Shown piece by piece: positions 1-10,341 of a stretch of 64,000 nucleotides of DNA. The notes under the pieces were generated by a model. It did no database searches and was not told the origin of the DNA. It saw only the letters and a program-made list of their open reading frames with translations. The position numbers and the translations under genes are program-made. The DNA is from Symbiodinium natans. Lineage: Eukaryota; Sar; Dinophyceae; Suessiales; Symbiodiniaceae. The stretch spans positions 123,501 through 187,500 of the forward strand of contig CAJNDS010002367.1 of assembly GCA_905221605.1 (NCBI GenBank), written 5' to 3'. Each line of letters begins with the position of its first letter. The first letter of the stretch is position 1.

Positions 1-72
1 ATGAGGAGGATGGGGAGAATGGGGAGGATGCGGAGGATGAGGAGGATGAGAAGGATGAGAAGGATGAGGATG
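1..72. repeat. GAGGAT-type purine microsatellite at window edge
   Basis: The first 72 bases are a degenerate repeat of GAGGAT/GAGAAG. It is open in frame 1 and would read as Met/Arg repeats, but low complexity makes coding unlikely. Confidence 0.7.
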
Positions 73-942
73 ACCAGCATCAACACGAATATTATCTGGC
101 ATATCCGTCCGAATGTGGGGGATGCTGAATATGTTACGCAGGCGGTGCAGATTCCCCATAATGGGCCGCAGTACCGGCCGCACTGAGTGCCGACGTCTCC
201 GTCTTTCATGGCCTGTCATCATGCGCTGCAGACACATCAGGACCACAACTAGGAATACAGCCACGAGCCAAGAGCAGGATGGCTCCTCTCCCCCCCCCCC
301 CTTAAGCCTCAACCCTGTCTAAAGGGTAGGTACATGGTCCCTGAATTTCTGACCCCTTCGCCTTATTTTAGGGTTTAGGGTTTAGGGCCCATCTACTTGG
401 GCTCATGTAGCTGCCCGGCGGCTGTCTGAAGTCGTCAGGCCCAGGCTGCCGGCCTGGGTGTGGCGATGATGCTCCCAGGCCGGGGCTTGGGTTTCTGAGG
501 GCTTCCTAGGGTTTTCAGGTTTTGTTTTAGGGCTTCTAGGGCTTTCAGGTTCTTTTAGGGCTTCTAGGGCTTTCAGGGCTTTTTAGGGCAGTCTTTTTGG
601 GAAAGTTTCGGGGTGAGGGTCTGAGGTTTATGGCTTGGGGTTTGACATGCACTGTTGCGTCTACGGAATCTTGCTCAAGGGAGTCGCCCCATTCTTTCAA
701 GTGTCCGAGGCAGCGGAGTTCGCTTATACCCACCAAAATGCAATGTCAAACCGACTTGGGAGGAAGATGGCTCTGCTCTGCACGCAAGATCTTACGCTAA
801 GGTTGGGGGAACACCCTAAACCCGAAACCCTAAACCCGTGGGCGCGTGACATGATCATGCACAGGGAGTACTGAGGGGCATTGCTTTCCGGTTTCGTAAC
901 CTACCCTAGCTGTAAGCTCGCCCGAAAAGGAGTGAAGGGTTG

Positions 943-1186
943 TTAAAAAAAAAACCCTAAACCCTAAACCCTAAACCCTAAAAAAAGCAAACCATAAAAA
1001 ACCCAAAACCCTAAACTGCAAGTCCAGTTCCCCCCCACATAGGAACCCCCTGAAGTGTCCAGAGGCCGCACGAGACAAACGGCGGCCCAACAAGACTTTC
1101 CTTGGTAAGCGAGGCTGAGGAACCTATCGAAAATCCCTAAACCCTAAACCCTAAACCCTAAACCCTACACCCTACACCCTACACAG
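943..1186. repeat. Telomere-like CCCTAAA blocks (two)
   Basis: Two runs of CCCTAAA (about 950-982 and 1133-1172, the second drifting into CCCTACA) flank about 150 bases of unique sequence. This is the Arabidopsis-type telomere repeat, known from dinoflagellates, here at an internal site. No gene is supported in 1-1700 apart from this. Confidence 0.85.
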
Positions 1187-1701
1187 CGCTAAGCGCCGCT
1201 CGCTCTCTTCCCTGGCTGGCGAGGCTCCACGGTGCTGGCGATGGGCCCACTGCTTGGCGCTGTTTTTCTCCTTTCTTGCTTCGGTGGGCTTGGGGTTTGC
1301 CTTGGAATTTAAGGGCCTAAGGATTGCCCCGAAGGTTTTATAACCATAGTCATGATCATGATCTTAAGGTTGTATAACCATAATCATGATCAGAATCTTC
1401 GTTAAGAATACGATGAGTGCTCATCCTCATCCTGTGCCCGGCTCTCAGGTGGCGTAGGATGCGCACTCCTCCTGAACTCCTCCCAGAGCCCGGGGGCTCA
1501 GCGCCCGACGGCTTCGCGCACGTTTCTCGTACTCATGGGTCTACACGCACACGTTAGGTAGTTTCATTACTTACCGTTACAGTTGCTCGTTATGAACCAT
1601 GTTTCCCTAGAATGAGTTACTCTTAGTCCCTCATCGTTATTATCTATTAGCTACTATTCACTTGTTCTTTCTATGGGCTGTTATGATTCGTTTTGCCAGA
1701 G

Positions 1702-1756
1702 GAGCCGCTGGCGGCGCAGACGCAGACCAAGATCGGTGGCAGGCCGTGGCAAATGG
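1702..1756 (+). CDS. Candidate short exon with a QTQT motif
   Basis: After an AG|G acceptor the sequence reads EPLAAQTQTKIGGRPWQMG and stops before a GTAAAG donor. The AQTQTK core resembles the TQTEA motifs near 13.0 and 17.4-18.2 kb. The boundaries follow the splice pattern seen in the phosphoglucomutase gene at 55.8-63.2 kb. No homology is recognised, and the parent gene is unknown. Confidence 0.3.
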
Positions 1757-1785
1757 GTAAAGGCATCCTCAAGCGACATGAACCA

Positions 1786-1848
1786 TAGCGAAGAATCCTT
1801 AGACGTGACTTGCTAGTTAATATACCGCGAAGAATCCTTAGAAATGAC
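1786..1848. repeat. Direct repeat GCGAAGAATCCTTAGA
   Basis: A 16-base unit occurs twice about 40 bases apart (near 1789 and 1828), each followed by a similar TGACTT segment. It lies in intron-like AT-richer sequence. Confidence 0.6.
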
Positions 1849-2067
1849 TTATTACTAAAAAGATACTGAAGTATTTCTAGCAACAAGTAGTTATATTATA
1901 GTGGTAAGTAATCAGAGTCATACCCGTTTCCCCAGCCCTCTCCAGCCGACGCAGGCACTGCAGGCCCGACCCTCAGCTCCCCGACCTTTGGAACGCGAGC
2001 GGATGTGAGAGGGATGTTCCGAGGCCGAGGACGACGCCTGTCCCAAACCCCTAGACCCTGCAGGGTT

Positions 2068-2104
2068 TAGGGTTTAGGGTTTAGGGTTTAGGGTTTAGGG
2101 TTTA
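2068..2104. repeat. Telomere-like TTTAGGG block
   Basis: About five tandem TTTAGGG units follow directly after a ...CTGCAGG context. A second degenerate G-rich run sits at 2248-2280 and C-rich relatives at 2348-2450. Confidence 0.85.
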
Positions 2105-2582
2105 CGAATTCTTAAGCTCATACGCTCGAAGCCATGCCCGAAGCCTTTCCTAGACCTCATGCAAGCAAGCGCACAGGAAACCTGGCTCAAGCACGCGCAT
2201 ACGCTCCTCAGGCCAGGCGCTTCTCCCCGATTCAGGGTGAGAGTTTGGGGTTCAGGGTTCAGGGTTTAGGGTTTAAGGTTGGGGTACACACACACACACA
2301 CAGGAAGCCCCCAACCTCGAAAACGTTCTCATTGCCAGTGGATCATCCTAAACCCTCAAACCTTCAACCCTGAACCCTGAGCCCCATAACCCAAGATCTT
2401 CACCCCAAACCCTGAGCCCTAAACCCCAAACCCTAAACCCCAAACCCTTTCGCCCCAAATCCCAGTGTTTTTGGGGAGGCGGAAGACCTGCCCCATCGAG
2501 GTGAGGTACGCGGACGGTGCCGGGCCGGCCGTGATCAAGGCCCAGATCTCCGGTTGGCTTTCGCGCTGTATGCGTCGCAAGC

Positions 2583-2699
2583 TTATACATACATATATCT
2601 CTATATACATACGTGTCTTTTTATATGTATATGCATATGTATATATATATACACACATATACGTATATATACATGCATGCATATATCTATATATATATA

Positions 2700-2762
<63 letters not shown>

Positions 2763-3065
2763 GTATGTATGCACATATATACATACATACACATTATATA
2801 CACATTATTTACCTACACGCACACACCTCTCGATATACATCCATCCATCTGTCCATCTATCCATGCGCAGACATGCATGCCTGCGTGCATGCAGAAATGC
2901 ATGCACAGACATGCGTACACTTACGTGGATGCGCGCGCGCATGATCATTGTTTGAGTTTTCATTTTCTATGGCCTGTTGTTGCCTCTTCTTCTTATTATT
3001 ATGATGACGATTATTATTATGATTATGTTTATGATTATGATTATTATTCTTACAGTTCTTCGTAA
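2583..3065. repeat. TA-rich and ATT/ATG microsatellites
   Basis: Positions 2583-2810 are dominated by TATGTA/ATACAT repeats (purest at 2700-2765), and 2985-3062 by ATT/ATG triplets. They are open in several frames on both strands only because the repeats lack stops. No gene is supported here. Confidence 0.85.
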
Positions 3066-3544
3066 TTGTTTATGAGTTTTAATCTTTAGGGAAAAGACAC
3101 GTTCTCCTGAGTCTGACTAAACGAGCAGAAGGAGGGGCCCCTAGAGGGGACCCTCAGTCATATTCCCCCCAAAATAAGCCCCACATGTACCTCATGTAGT
3201 CCCAATATCCCTAAGGTCCCTAATAATAGGGTCCCTCCTTTAGTCCCCTGCTCTGAGCTGGGCCCTGCGTGCTGTCGGCAGGTGACGCTCTATGCCTTGA
3301 GGGATGTGCTTTGTGCCGTGGCCTGGGGGGACTGGAAAGGGCTTCAGTGAAATTTCTGTTAGGGTTTAGGGTTTAGGGTTCCCCCCTGCAGAGGCATGAT
3401 AACAGGTTCCCCAAAAAGGAGCGGAGCTAGGAGAGCTCAGCATGGTAACGTGCTTGGCGTTTGTGTTGGAGTCGCGGCGACACGCGCTTTAAGGCCCTAC
3501 CAGTTGGAAGCTTGGGCACATGGGGCCTGCACCTCGTTGCTCAC

Positions 3545-3790
3545 CTCCTGCTGGGGTTTGTTGGGGTTTTGGGGTTTTGGGGTTTTGGTGTTTTTTTGGG
3601 TTTGCGGTTTTTGGGGTTTTGGGGTTTTTGTGGTCGTTGGTGTTTTGGAGTTTGTGAGTTTTTTTTTTTTGGGGGGGGGGGGGGGGGGGTTCCGCGTTTT
3701 TGGGGTTTTGGGGTTTTGGAGTTTTGGGGTTTTGGGGGTTTTGGGCTTTTGGGGTTTGTGTGTTTTGGGTTTTTGGGGTTGTCCTGATTG
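3545..3790. repeat. TTTTGGGG-type G/T tract
   Basis: Tandem, imperfect TTTTGGGG repeats run for almost 250 bases, interrupted by a T10-G20 stretch at about 3660-3690. The unit equals the telomere repeat of hypotrich ciliates and differs from the TTTAGGG unit found elsewhere in the window. Confidence 0.8.
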
Positions 3791-3921
3791 AAGCCGCAGC
3801 AGGCTAGTCTAGGATTCTTAGAAGTTTAGGGCTTAAGGGTTCAGTGGCTTGAGGGCTTTGAGGGTTACGGCTTTGCAGCTGAGGGTTTTGGGCCCTGAGG
3901 GTTGTGAGCTCGAGCGCCGAG

Positions 3922-3966
3922 GCGGAGGCGGCACCGGCGGCGAGTCGGTGGCACGCCTTGCTCGAG
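3922..3966 (+). CDS. Candidate short exon (Ala-rich)
   Basis: An AG|G acceptor is followed by AEAAPAASRWHALLE and then a GTGAGA donor at 3967. It fits the dinoflagellate exon pattern in size and boundaries. Product unknown. Confidence 0.3.
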
Positions 3967-4297
3967 GTGAGAGTTGCAGGCAAGATGAGTTTGAGCTCTC
4001 GGGTTATCGGCCGCTGCAAGTGCTTGGAACTCTTGCCCATGCAGGCCCTGATCCGTAGTCCGCCTGATCAAGCACTGCCTCAGCAAGTTGTTTGGGCACT
4101 GCCCAGCAAACTGTAGCACTGTCCATGCAGAGGCTGCGACCCGTCACAGATCAGGACCTGTTTCGGCTGCGGGTGGTGGCCTTAGTCCCGAATTTGGGAA
4201 AGTCGCGGCTGGTAGCTTTGTTTCACGAGACCTTGTCTGTAAACCCGTAACCCGAACCCCTCAACGGGTGATCAAATTCTGTAGAGATCGCTGTGAG

Positions 4298-4365
4298 GTC
4301 TACCGGCCGGCTCCTCTCCTGGACGTCGTCTTGCACGATGGGGTACAGGCGCTCCGAGAGAGTCG
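4298..4365 (+). CDS. Candidate short exon
   Basis: After GTGAG|G the frame reads VYRPAPLLDVVLHDGVQALR, with balanced amino-acid content. The donor is uncertain. It may belong to the same gene as the exon at 4511-4558, but no family is recognised. Confidence 0.3.
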
Positions 4366-4510
4366 GGGGTGTGGGCTTGGGGGTGGAGGCTTAAGGGAAG
4401 GAGCATGATAAAGCAAGCCCCAAATCCCACACCCAAGCCCCTCAGCTTCTAGGCTTCCTAAATTAGCCTTCCTGAGCCCTCTAAAACCGCGTGGCCCCGG
4501 CTCGGAGCAG

Positions 4511-4558
4511 GTTCGCCGCGGGGACCGGCTGCGCGTCGAGGTCTCCACCAGCGGAGAG
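4511..4558 (+). CDS. Candidate short exon
   Basis: GAGCAG|G acceptor, then VRRGDRLRVEVSTSGE, then a GT donor (GTGGGG) at 4559. The next open stretch (about 4690-4900, acidic and Ser-rich, beginning SDGEASVYSD) may be a further exon. Product unknown. Confidence 0.35.
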
Positions 4559-4902
4559 GTGGGGCGAAGTGGATGTCTTGGGGGTCTCGGGGCACTCGGG
4601 AGACATGTATCCTTAAGCTCAGAGCAGCATGCCCCGATCCCTGAAACATCCCGAAGCCTTAACATCACCCCAACATCCCGCAACTGGTGTCAGATGGTGA
4701 GGCCAGTGTCTACTCCGATGCGCCTGGCCTGCAGAGGTGTGATCTACCTGAGAAGCTGCCTGAAGTGACCCGCGTTGGCTTGTCTCTGTCTCTTCATTCT
4801 GCTTCTCCTGTTGCTGCTAGTAACAGCAAGCTCAGCAGTGAAAGGCCGTCCATCGATGACCCGGTGATGGAGCAGGACACTCTTGCAATTTTCACATCGT
4901 AG

Positions 4903-6580
4903 TCATGGAAACTGCAGAAGGCCCAAAGCGAAGACTAAGGGGGCTGTTCATGCACCATGGCGCACATGGTGCGCTCTCAAAGTGTCGGTCTTCCTTTCGG
5001 GCACCCGAAATCTGCATCCTGGTCCCCTGTGCTCGGAAGCCTGGTGAGGAGCAGAACTCCCCGTTCTGAGCCCAGGAGTTGGGAGGTGTATGGGATTAGG
5101 GTGTTTTTGAGGGTCCGAGCATGAAAGTCAAGGTGTTCCCTCCGACCACTGTAGCTGTTTGTCCGTGGTGGGTGCAGAAGAATTGAGATTCAGACCCGCG
5201 ATTCTGCTGTCACTTCAAACATGGTTGCATGCAGCGTTTCTTGGCTTAGGCCTTTCCGGCCTCGCACTTTTTCAGCTGCTCAGCCTGCTTGGTTTCAGGC
5301 CTGCACTGGACTGAGCCAAGCTGGCGGAGAGTGATCTAGACCTGAGCTCTCGCGTGTTTTCCGAGTGCAGAGGGAGGGAAGATGTAGGAAGCCCAACCTG
5401 GCATACTACGGGCATCGGAATAAGTACGAATAGTACTCCCTTGGGGTCCTTTTGTACTTATACTAGAATAACCCCCCCCCATATACTATATTAGGTGCTC
5501 ATAAAGACGATGACCTCTGCGCTGTGACACCAACGCCAACACCAAACGCCAACTTGCCTGTCGCTGTACAGAGGTGAGTTGATGTTAGCTGCCACAGTTC
5601 CCAAGAGAAAACGTGCACCGGGCGCTGCTGACGTGGCATTCCGCCACTTGGCAACTATTTGTCTTCCCACTCGCCTCGGGCGTTTCAATCATCTTCTGCT
5701 TGCTTGCGGTGGCTTCTCCTGGGAATGTTGTACAAAGTAGGGCCGCTGGAACCACTGGGCCTCGCTGGGTCCTGGGTTTGAGATGAAGAGGTGTGTGCGC
5801 GTGGGTCGTAGACTCTCAGAGTCTGATGGCATCCTGAAAGACAGCCCTCGACCTTCCGTTTTGCAAGTTTGTGGTTTCCGCGGAGGAGTTCCAAGCCCTC
5901 AGCCACTCAGGGATGCCTCTTAAGAGCTCCAAGTGACGCAGCCAAGCGACTTGCCCGATAGCAGGAGCACCCCAAAGTGACTGCGACGTTTCCTGGGCGC
6001 GGAGGTGCCAGGCCGCTCTGCAAGCGGCGCGGAAGCGCAGCAGAAGACCCAGCCCGAAGTCGAGAGGTCAGCGAGTGCGGAAGTTTTTTGCAGAGTTGAG
6101 GGAGTGCAGCGGGGACGTGCTACGGGGAGTGCTGCTCAAGCTGTTAAGGTTTTGTGTGTTTTGTCCTTGTCTCCAGGATGTGAGGGGACGGGTTGCTTCC
6201 CTACTTCACTCTGGACGCAGGGAAAGCGCTGCGATGTCGTACTTGTGATACGATTGCATGTCAGCCTCTCTGGGACTGGTGATCAGAGCCATGGCTGAAG
6301 TGTGATGCCTTGCAACGCCTGCATCGAGGCATGACCGTTTCCTTCGACGCCTGTGAGGATGTGTCTGCGCCTCATGAACAATGACCACTTCTGATCCCAG
6401 ATCCACATTATGCTGTCTGGGTTCTGCTGGCAATCTGTTGCTGCTTCTGAAGCAGGATGCCCTAGCGATGTGTGTTAAGGTCATCGCTGCTGCAGCTACT
6501 CAGTACACTCGTATCAACAACTCCTCCCTCCCAGACCCTTTGTGGATTTCTTGCTGCTTGGCTTTCTTGTTACACGGCGC
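4903..6580. other. No supported gene
   Basis: Unique intron-like or intergenic sequence. Short open frames exist on both strands, but none shows a recognisable domain. A C-run and short palindromic AGTACTCC/TTGTACTT sequence lie near 5430-5480. Confidence 0.5.
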
Positions 6581-6584
6581 AGAA

Positions 6585-6651
6585 GTCGCGCTCACGATCA
6601 CGCTCATGCTCACGTGCACGCTCACTCTCACGCACACGCTCACGCTCACTG

Positions 6652-6688
<37 letters not shown>

Positions 6689-6708
6689 CACTCTCGCTCA
6701 CGCTCTCG

Positions 6709-6746
<38 letters not shown>

Positions 6747-7212
6747 CACACTCACACTCTCACTCTCGCTCACGCTCACACTCTCACTCTTACTCTCACT
6801 CACACTCTCACTCTCACTCTCGCTCACGCTCACTCTCACGCTCGCACGCGTGCTCGCGGTCGCTCCCGCTCTCGCTCTCACTGCTCACGCTCGCTCTCGC
6901 TCTTGCTCCCGCTCTCACTCTGACCCTCATGCTCACGCACTCTCAGGTACACTTACACTTGCAGTTGCACTTGCACTTGCGCTTGCGCTTGCGCTGGCGC
7001 TGGCGCTTACGCTTGCGCTTTCACTGGCACTTGCACTTGCACACTTACACTTGCACACTTACACTTACACACTTACACACTTACACACTCACGCTTACAC
7101 ACTTACACCTACACACTTACGCACTTACACCTACACACTTGCACTTTTACACTTACACTTTTACACTTGTACTTTTACACTTGTACACTTGCACTTACAC
7201 TCACACCCACTG
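6585..7212. repeat. (CTCACT/CTCGCT)n followed by (CACTTA/CACTTG)n
   Basis: About 350 bases of CTC(A/G)CT-type hexamers give way near 6945 to about 265 bases of CACTTA/CACTTG-type hexamers. All three + frames stay open (Ser-Arg/Ser-Leu, Thr-Leu, or His-Ser/Ala repeats), so the long open frames here are products of the repeat, not genes. Confidence 0.85.
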
Positions 7213-7493
7213 ACTTGCGCAAGGCTGTCGCATGTCAAGCACATATACTAAGTGTTAAGCGGGTGCTGCTTGCTGCTTCACCGATCCGTCGCAGGCCTGC
7301 GAAGATCCTCGAGCCGAGTGCATCCGCCAGTCCACAGGCGTGCGTGGTTTCAGACTTGTGCGCTGCATCTTGCAGGGGCCCGTGTGCAACCCCCGAGCCT
7401 CTCTCTGACTCTTCTCAACTGCAGAAAGCTCTACACCCTCAGCCCGAACCCCCAAAATCCCCAAATCTCTGAATCCCGAATTCTAAGCCGCAG

Positions 7494-7556
7494 AGACGCC
7501 AGGCCGAAACAGCCGGCGAGACCTCCAGCGAGGAGGAGGAGAAGGCCTGGGCCATG
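7494..7556 (+). CDS. Candidate acidic exon
   Basis: GCCGCAG precedes a 21-codon open segment beginning RRQAETAGETSSEEEE and ending ...KAWAM before a GTTTCG donor. The acidic run suggests a disordered region. Product unknown. Confidence 0.35.
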
Positions 7557-8505
7557 GTTTCGAGCGGCCTTTTTTTGTTGATCCGGCGCCTTGCGGCTTT
7601 GGTCTCTGGGCAGTGTGGGTTTCAGGATTTCGGGGCTTAAGAGCTTCCCCTTTGCAGCTTTGCGAAGGCAAGTTGAGCATATTGTAATCTTGGGAGGCCA
7701 ATAGGTAACTTTAGACTTTTCGGGTATACTAACCCTACTAAAAGAAAACTTTAAACTTTTTTGGGCCAGGGTATTGGGTAACTAAGTAATTCGTAAGAAC
7801 TGAAGATTCCAAGAGGTGCCTCCACCTCCTCCCTGCAGCCCGCGTTGGGCTCGGACCACTAAAGTTCGGAGCTGCGACAGGTGCGAGTGACTGATAGCGG
7901 TAACCACAGTGCGCGTAGTTGCTGCTGTGCCGACCAGTGGTTCAGTTTCTACATGCAAGATCAGAGCAAGTCATGAAACAACTATCACAGCCCTGGCCGT
8001 CAGTTTTGGCATCTTTTGTGCTCTGTTCGCAGCAGTTGCTCCTGCGCTCCGGTTGTGCTGGGCCTCCTTTCATCCATTGCGCCGAGCATGTGCGATTTTG
8101 ACTGGGTCGGGCTCAGATGGCTTCGGGGTTTAGGGTTTAGGGTTGCTTCCTTGGAGATTCTTGCACCTTTACTGCTCTTCTACTACACTCGCCCCTTGCA
8201 TTTCATCCTCGGCGACTCGTTCTCAAGGTGCGGCCTGCCACCGGTACCGGGCGCCGAGGATGCAAGGACCTCGGGAAAACAGGAGCTCCTTCGGAGAACT
8301 TGTATTGTTTGTGTCTTTGGGATATTTCCAGACGCTTCGGCTGAGGGATGAGGCTGTGGATGCCAGGCACCGACCATACGCGGCTTGGCTACCAAGGCTG
8401 TTTGTGCCAAGGGCACTCCAAGCAGGGACCGTGGACTCCAACGCAAGCCAGCACAACGAGCATTGTTATGTACTGACTTTTCTCACTATCTAGTCGGGGC
8501 AGAGC

Positions 8506-10341
8506 ATGCAGCCACCGGCCATGGTTGTGTCCGACTTCGGCAGCGGCTACAGTGGCAGCATTTCGCAAGGAGACAAGGCTGGTGCTACTGGTGTTGATGT
8601 GTGGAGCCTCTTCGACGACACGGACCTGGTCGAAGAGCGTTCCGCAGCGCGTACGAGGAGCGAGCCTGAAGATGCAGAGCATGCTGATTCCGCGCCCAGC
8701 TGTTTGGATAAAGACGTTCTTGCAGTGATCCTATCGCAGGCCGGGGACGCCATCGCACTGACTCAGTACCAGGTTCCGGCCGTCTGCCGCTACTTCTACT
8801 CAGCTACACGGGAGGCGATGTGCTGGCGGCACCTTTGCCTTTCTCCCTCCAACTACTTGGCCTCCTCTGCTGTGACGGATGACGTGGTGCGGCGGCTGGC
8901 CAGGACCCACGGACCCAAGATTCTCACAATCTGCTTGGACGGCGCACGCTTGCTTGGTCCCTCAGCTGTGTCCACGATCGCCTACAACTGTCCGCAGTTG
9001 CAAGGCTTCACAGCCGTCGGCTGCGTTGGCATTGGCTTTGGCGCCATGCGCTTCTTGTGCAAGTCTTGTCCGTCACTGCACACTTTGAGGGTCTCTGGTT
9101 GCCATCTTGAAACAGATCCGCAAACCGAAGCAGACAAGCTGGCACAGACCATCGCGGAGAATTGCCCCCAGCTGCGCTTCCTGTCGCTGTCGCGGCTCAC
9201 GCAGGAGGACAGCCTCGAGGCGCTTCTTCGCTGCCCTTCGTTGGAGGCATTGGACCTCTCCAGCTGTGAGCAGCTGCCCTGCAGCGAGCGCTTTGCCTCG
9301 CTCTTCGCGCCTGCAGCGCAGCGGCTCACGTCCCTGAAGCTGGCAAACTGCTCCCGGCTCCTCTCTCTCTCCGGCCACTTCACGCAGCTGCGCACGCTCT
9401 ACCTCGGCGGCTGCGTGCGCTTGAGCGATGCCGAGGGCCTGGGGCTTCTGCTCCATCACTGCCGAGGAACACTGACTCTGCTGAGCCTGGTGGGCTGCCA
9501 GAATCTATCCGCTGACGGCCTGCGGAGAGCCTTCGGTCAGGCAGGCACGCTGGCCCTTGAAACCCTCGTCTTGGGGGGCTGTCGTGTGTACGATGAGCTT
9601 TGTGAGCTCTTGGGCCGCCAGTGTCCCTGCCTGACCTCGCTTGATCTCTGGGATTGCCCCATGACCAACGCTGGGGTCTCCGCCATCATCCAGGCAGGGG
9701 CGCCCCTGTCAGAGCTGAACTTGAGAGAATGCCGGCGTGTCACGGGCCACGTCCTACAGGACCTTTGTGAGTCCAGGGCTGTGAGGCTGCGCACACTGGA
9801 TGTGTCTTTCCTGGGGACGGTGACCGACGAGCACCTGCTTCCAGTGGTGCAAACATTTGCTGATCTCAGGTGTCTGGTCTGCGGCGGCGCCACTTGCACC
9901 ATAACCGAGAGGTTGCTGGAGGCTCTGCCTTTGAACCTGGAAGCCTTGCACCTGGAGGGAGCGCCGCAGCTGCGCGACACTGCGCCGATTGCGCGGCTCC
10001 GTAACTTGATGGCGCTCAGCCTCGAGGACTCCTCGGCATCGCAGCTGTCGCAGCTTCTTGAGTCTCTTGACGTCCGGAGCTGCAAGATCACCTCGCTGAA
10101 CATCTCGGGCTGCGTGCTGGATGATGACGCCATCTTGCGCCTGAGCTCCGTGCTCCCGCGATTGCTGGAGCTCGAGGTCTGCAGCACCCAAATCACAGAT
10201 CGTGGTCTCCGAGCCATTGTCCGGCACTGTTCCAGGCTCTTGCACCTCGGGATCCTGAACTGCGACAACATCAGCAGAGGCGCCGTGCAGGATGCCCGGC
10301 AGGCACTGCCTGCCTGCATCCTTAGCTTCCTGGAGACGTAA
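8506..10341 (+). CDS. F-box / leucine-rich repeat protein (intronless)
   Basis: An intact 611-residue ORF with no intron. After an acidic, Ser-rich N-terminus, residues about 66-113 form an F-box-like segment (starting SCLDKDVLAVILSQAG and ending ...CWRHLCLSP). From about residue 125 to the end run tandem cysteine-type leucine-rich repeats with units such as LRTLYLGGC, LTSLDLWDC, LSELNLRECRR and LLHLGILNCDNIS, ending in a short ...CILSFLET tail. Family knowledge: FBXL proteins bind SKP1/cullin through the F-box and hold substrates on the LRR arc for ubiquitination. That role is inferred here. The start is the first of two nearby Met codons (MQPPAMVVS). Lack of introns among intron-rich neighbours suggests a retroposed copy, but no clear spliced-leader relic was found just upstream. 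Confidence 0.85.
   Translation: MQPPAMVVSDFGSGYSGSISQGDKAGATGVDVWSLFDDTDLVEERSAARTRSEPEDAEHADSAPSCLDKDVLAVILSQAGDAIALTQYQVPAVCRYFYSATREAMCWRHLCLSPSNYLASSAVTDDVVRRLARTHGPKILTICLDGARLLGPSAVSTIAYNCPQLQGFTAVGCVGIGFGAMRFLCKSCPSLHTLRVSGCHLETDPQTEADKLAQTIAENCPQLRFLSLSRLTQEDSLEALLRCPSLEALDLSSCEQLPCSERFASLFAPAAQRLTSLKLANCSRLLSLSGHFTQLRTLYLGGCVRLSDAEGLGLLLHHCRGTLTLLSLVGCQNLSADGLRRAFGQAGTLALETLVLGGCRVYDELCELLGRQCPCLTSLDLWDCPMTNAGVSAIIQAGAPLSELNLRECRRVTGHVLQDLCESRAVRLRTLDVSFLGTVTDEHLLPVVQTFADLRCLVCGGATCTITERLLEALPLNLEALHLEGAPQLRDTAPIARLRNLMALSLEDSSASQLSQLLESLDVRSCKITSLNISGCVLDDDAILRLSSVLPRLLELEVCSTQITDRGLRAIVRHCSRLLHLGILNCDNISRGAVQDARQALPACILSFLET

Noticed and set aside
2419-3065. Tyr/Ile/His-repeat open frames
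   Set aside because: Products of TA and TATGTA microsatellites on both strands.
6472-7251. Long Ser/Arg/Leu-rich open frame (259 codons) and its overlapping frames
   Set aside because: All three frames are open only because the hexamer repeats lack stop codons; composition is purely that of the repeat.
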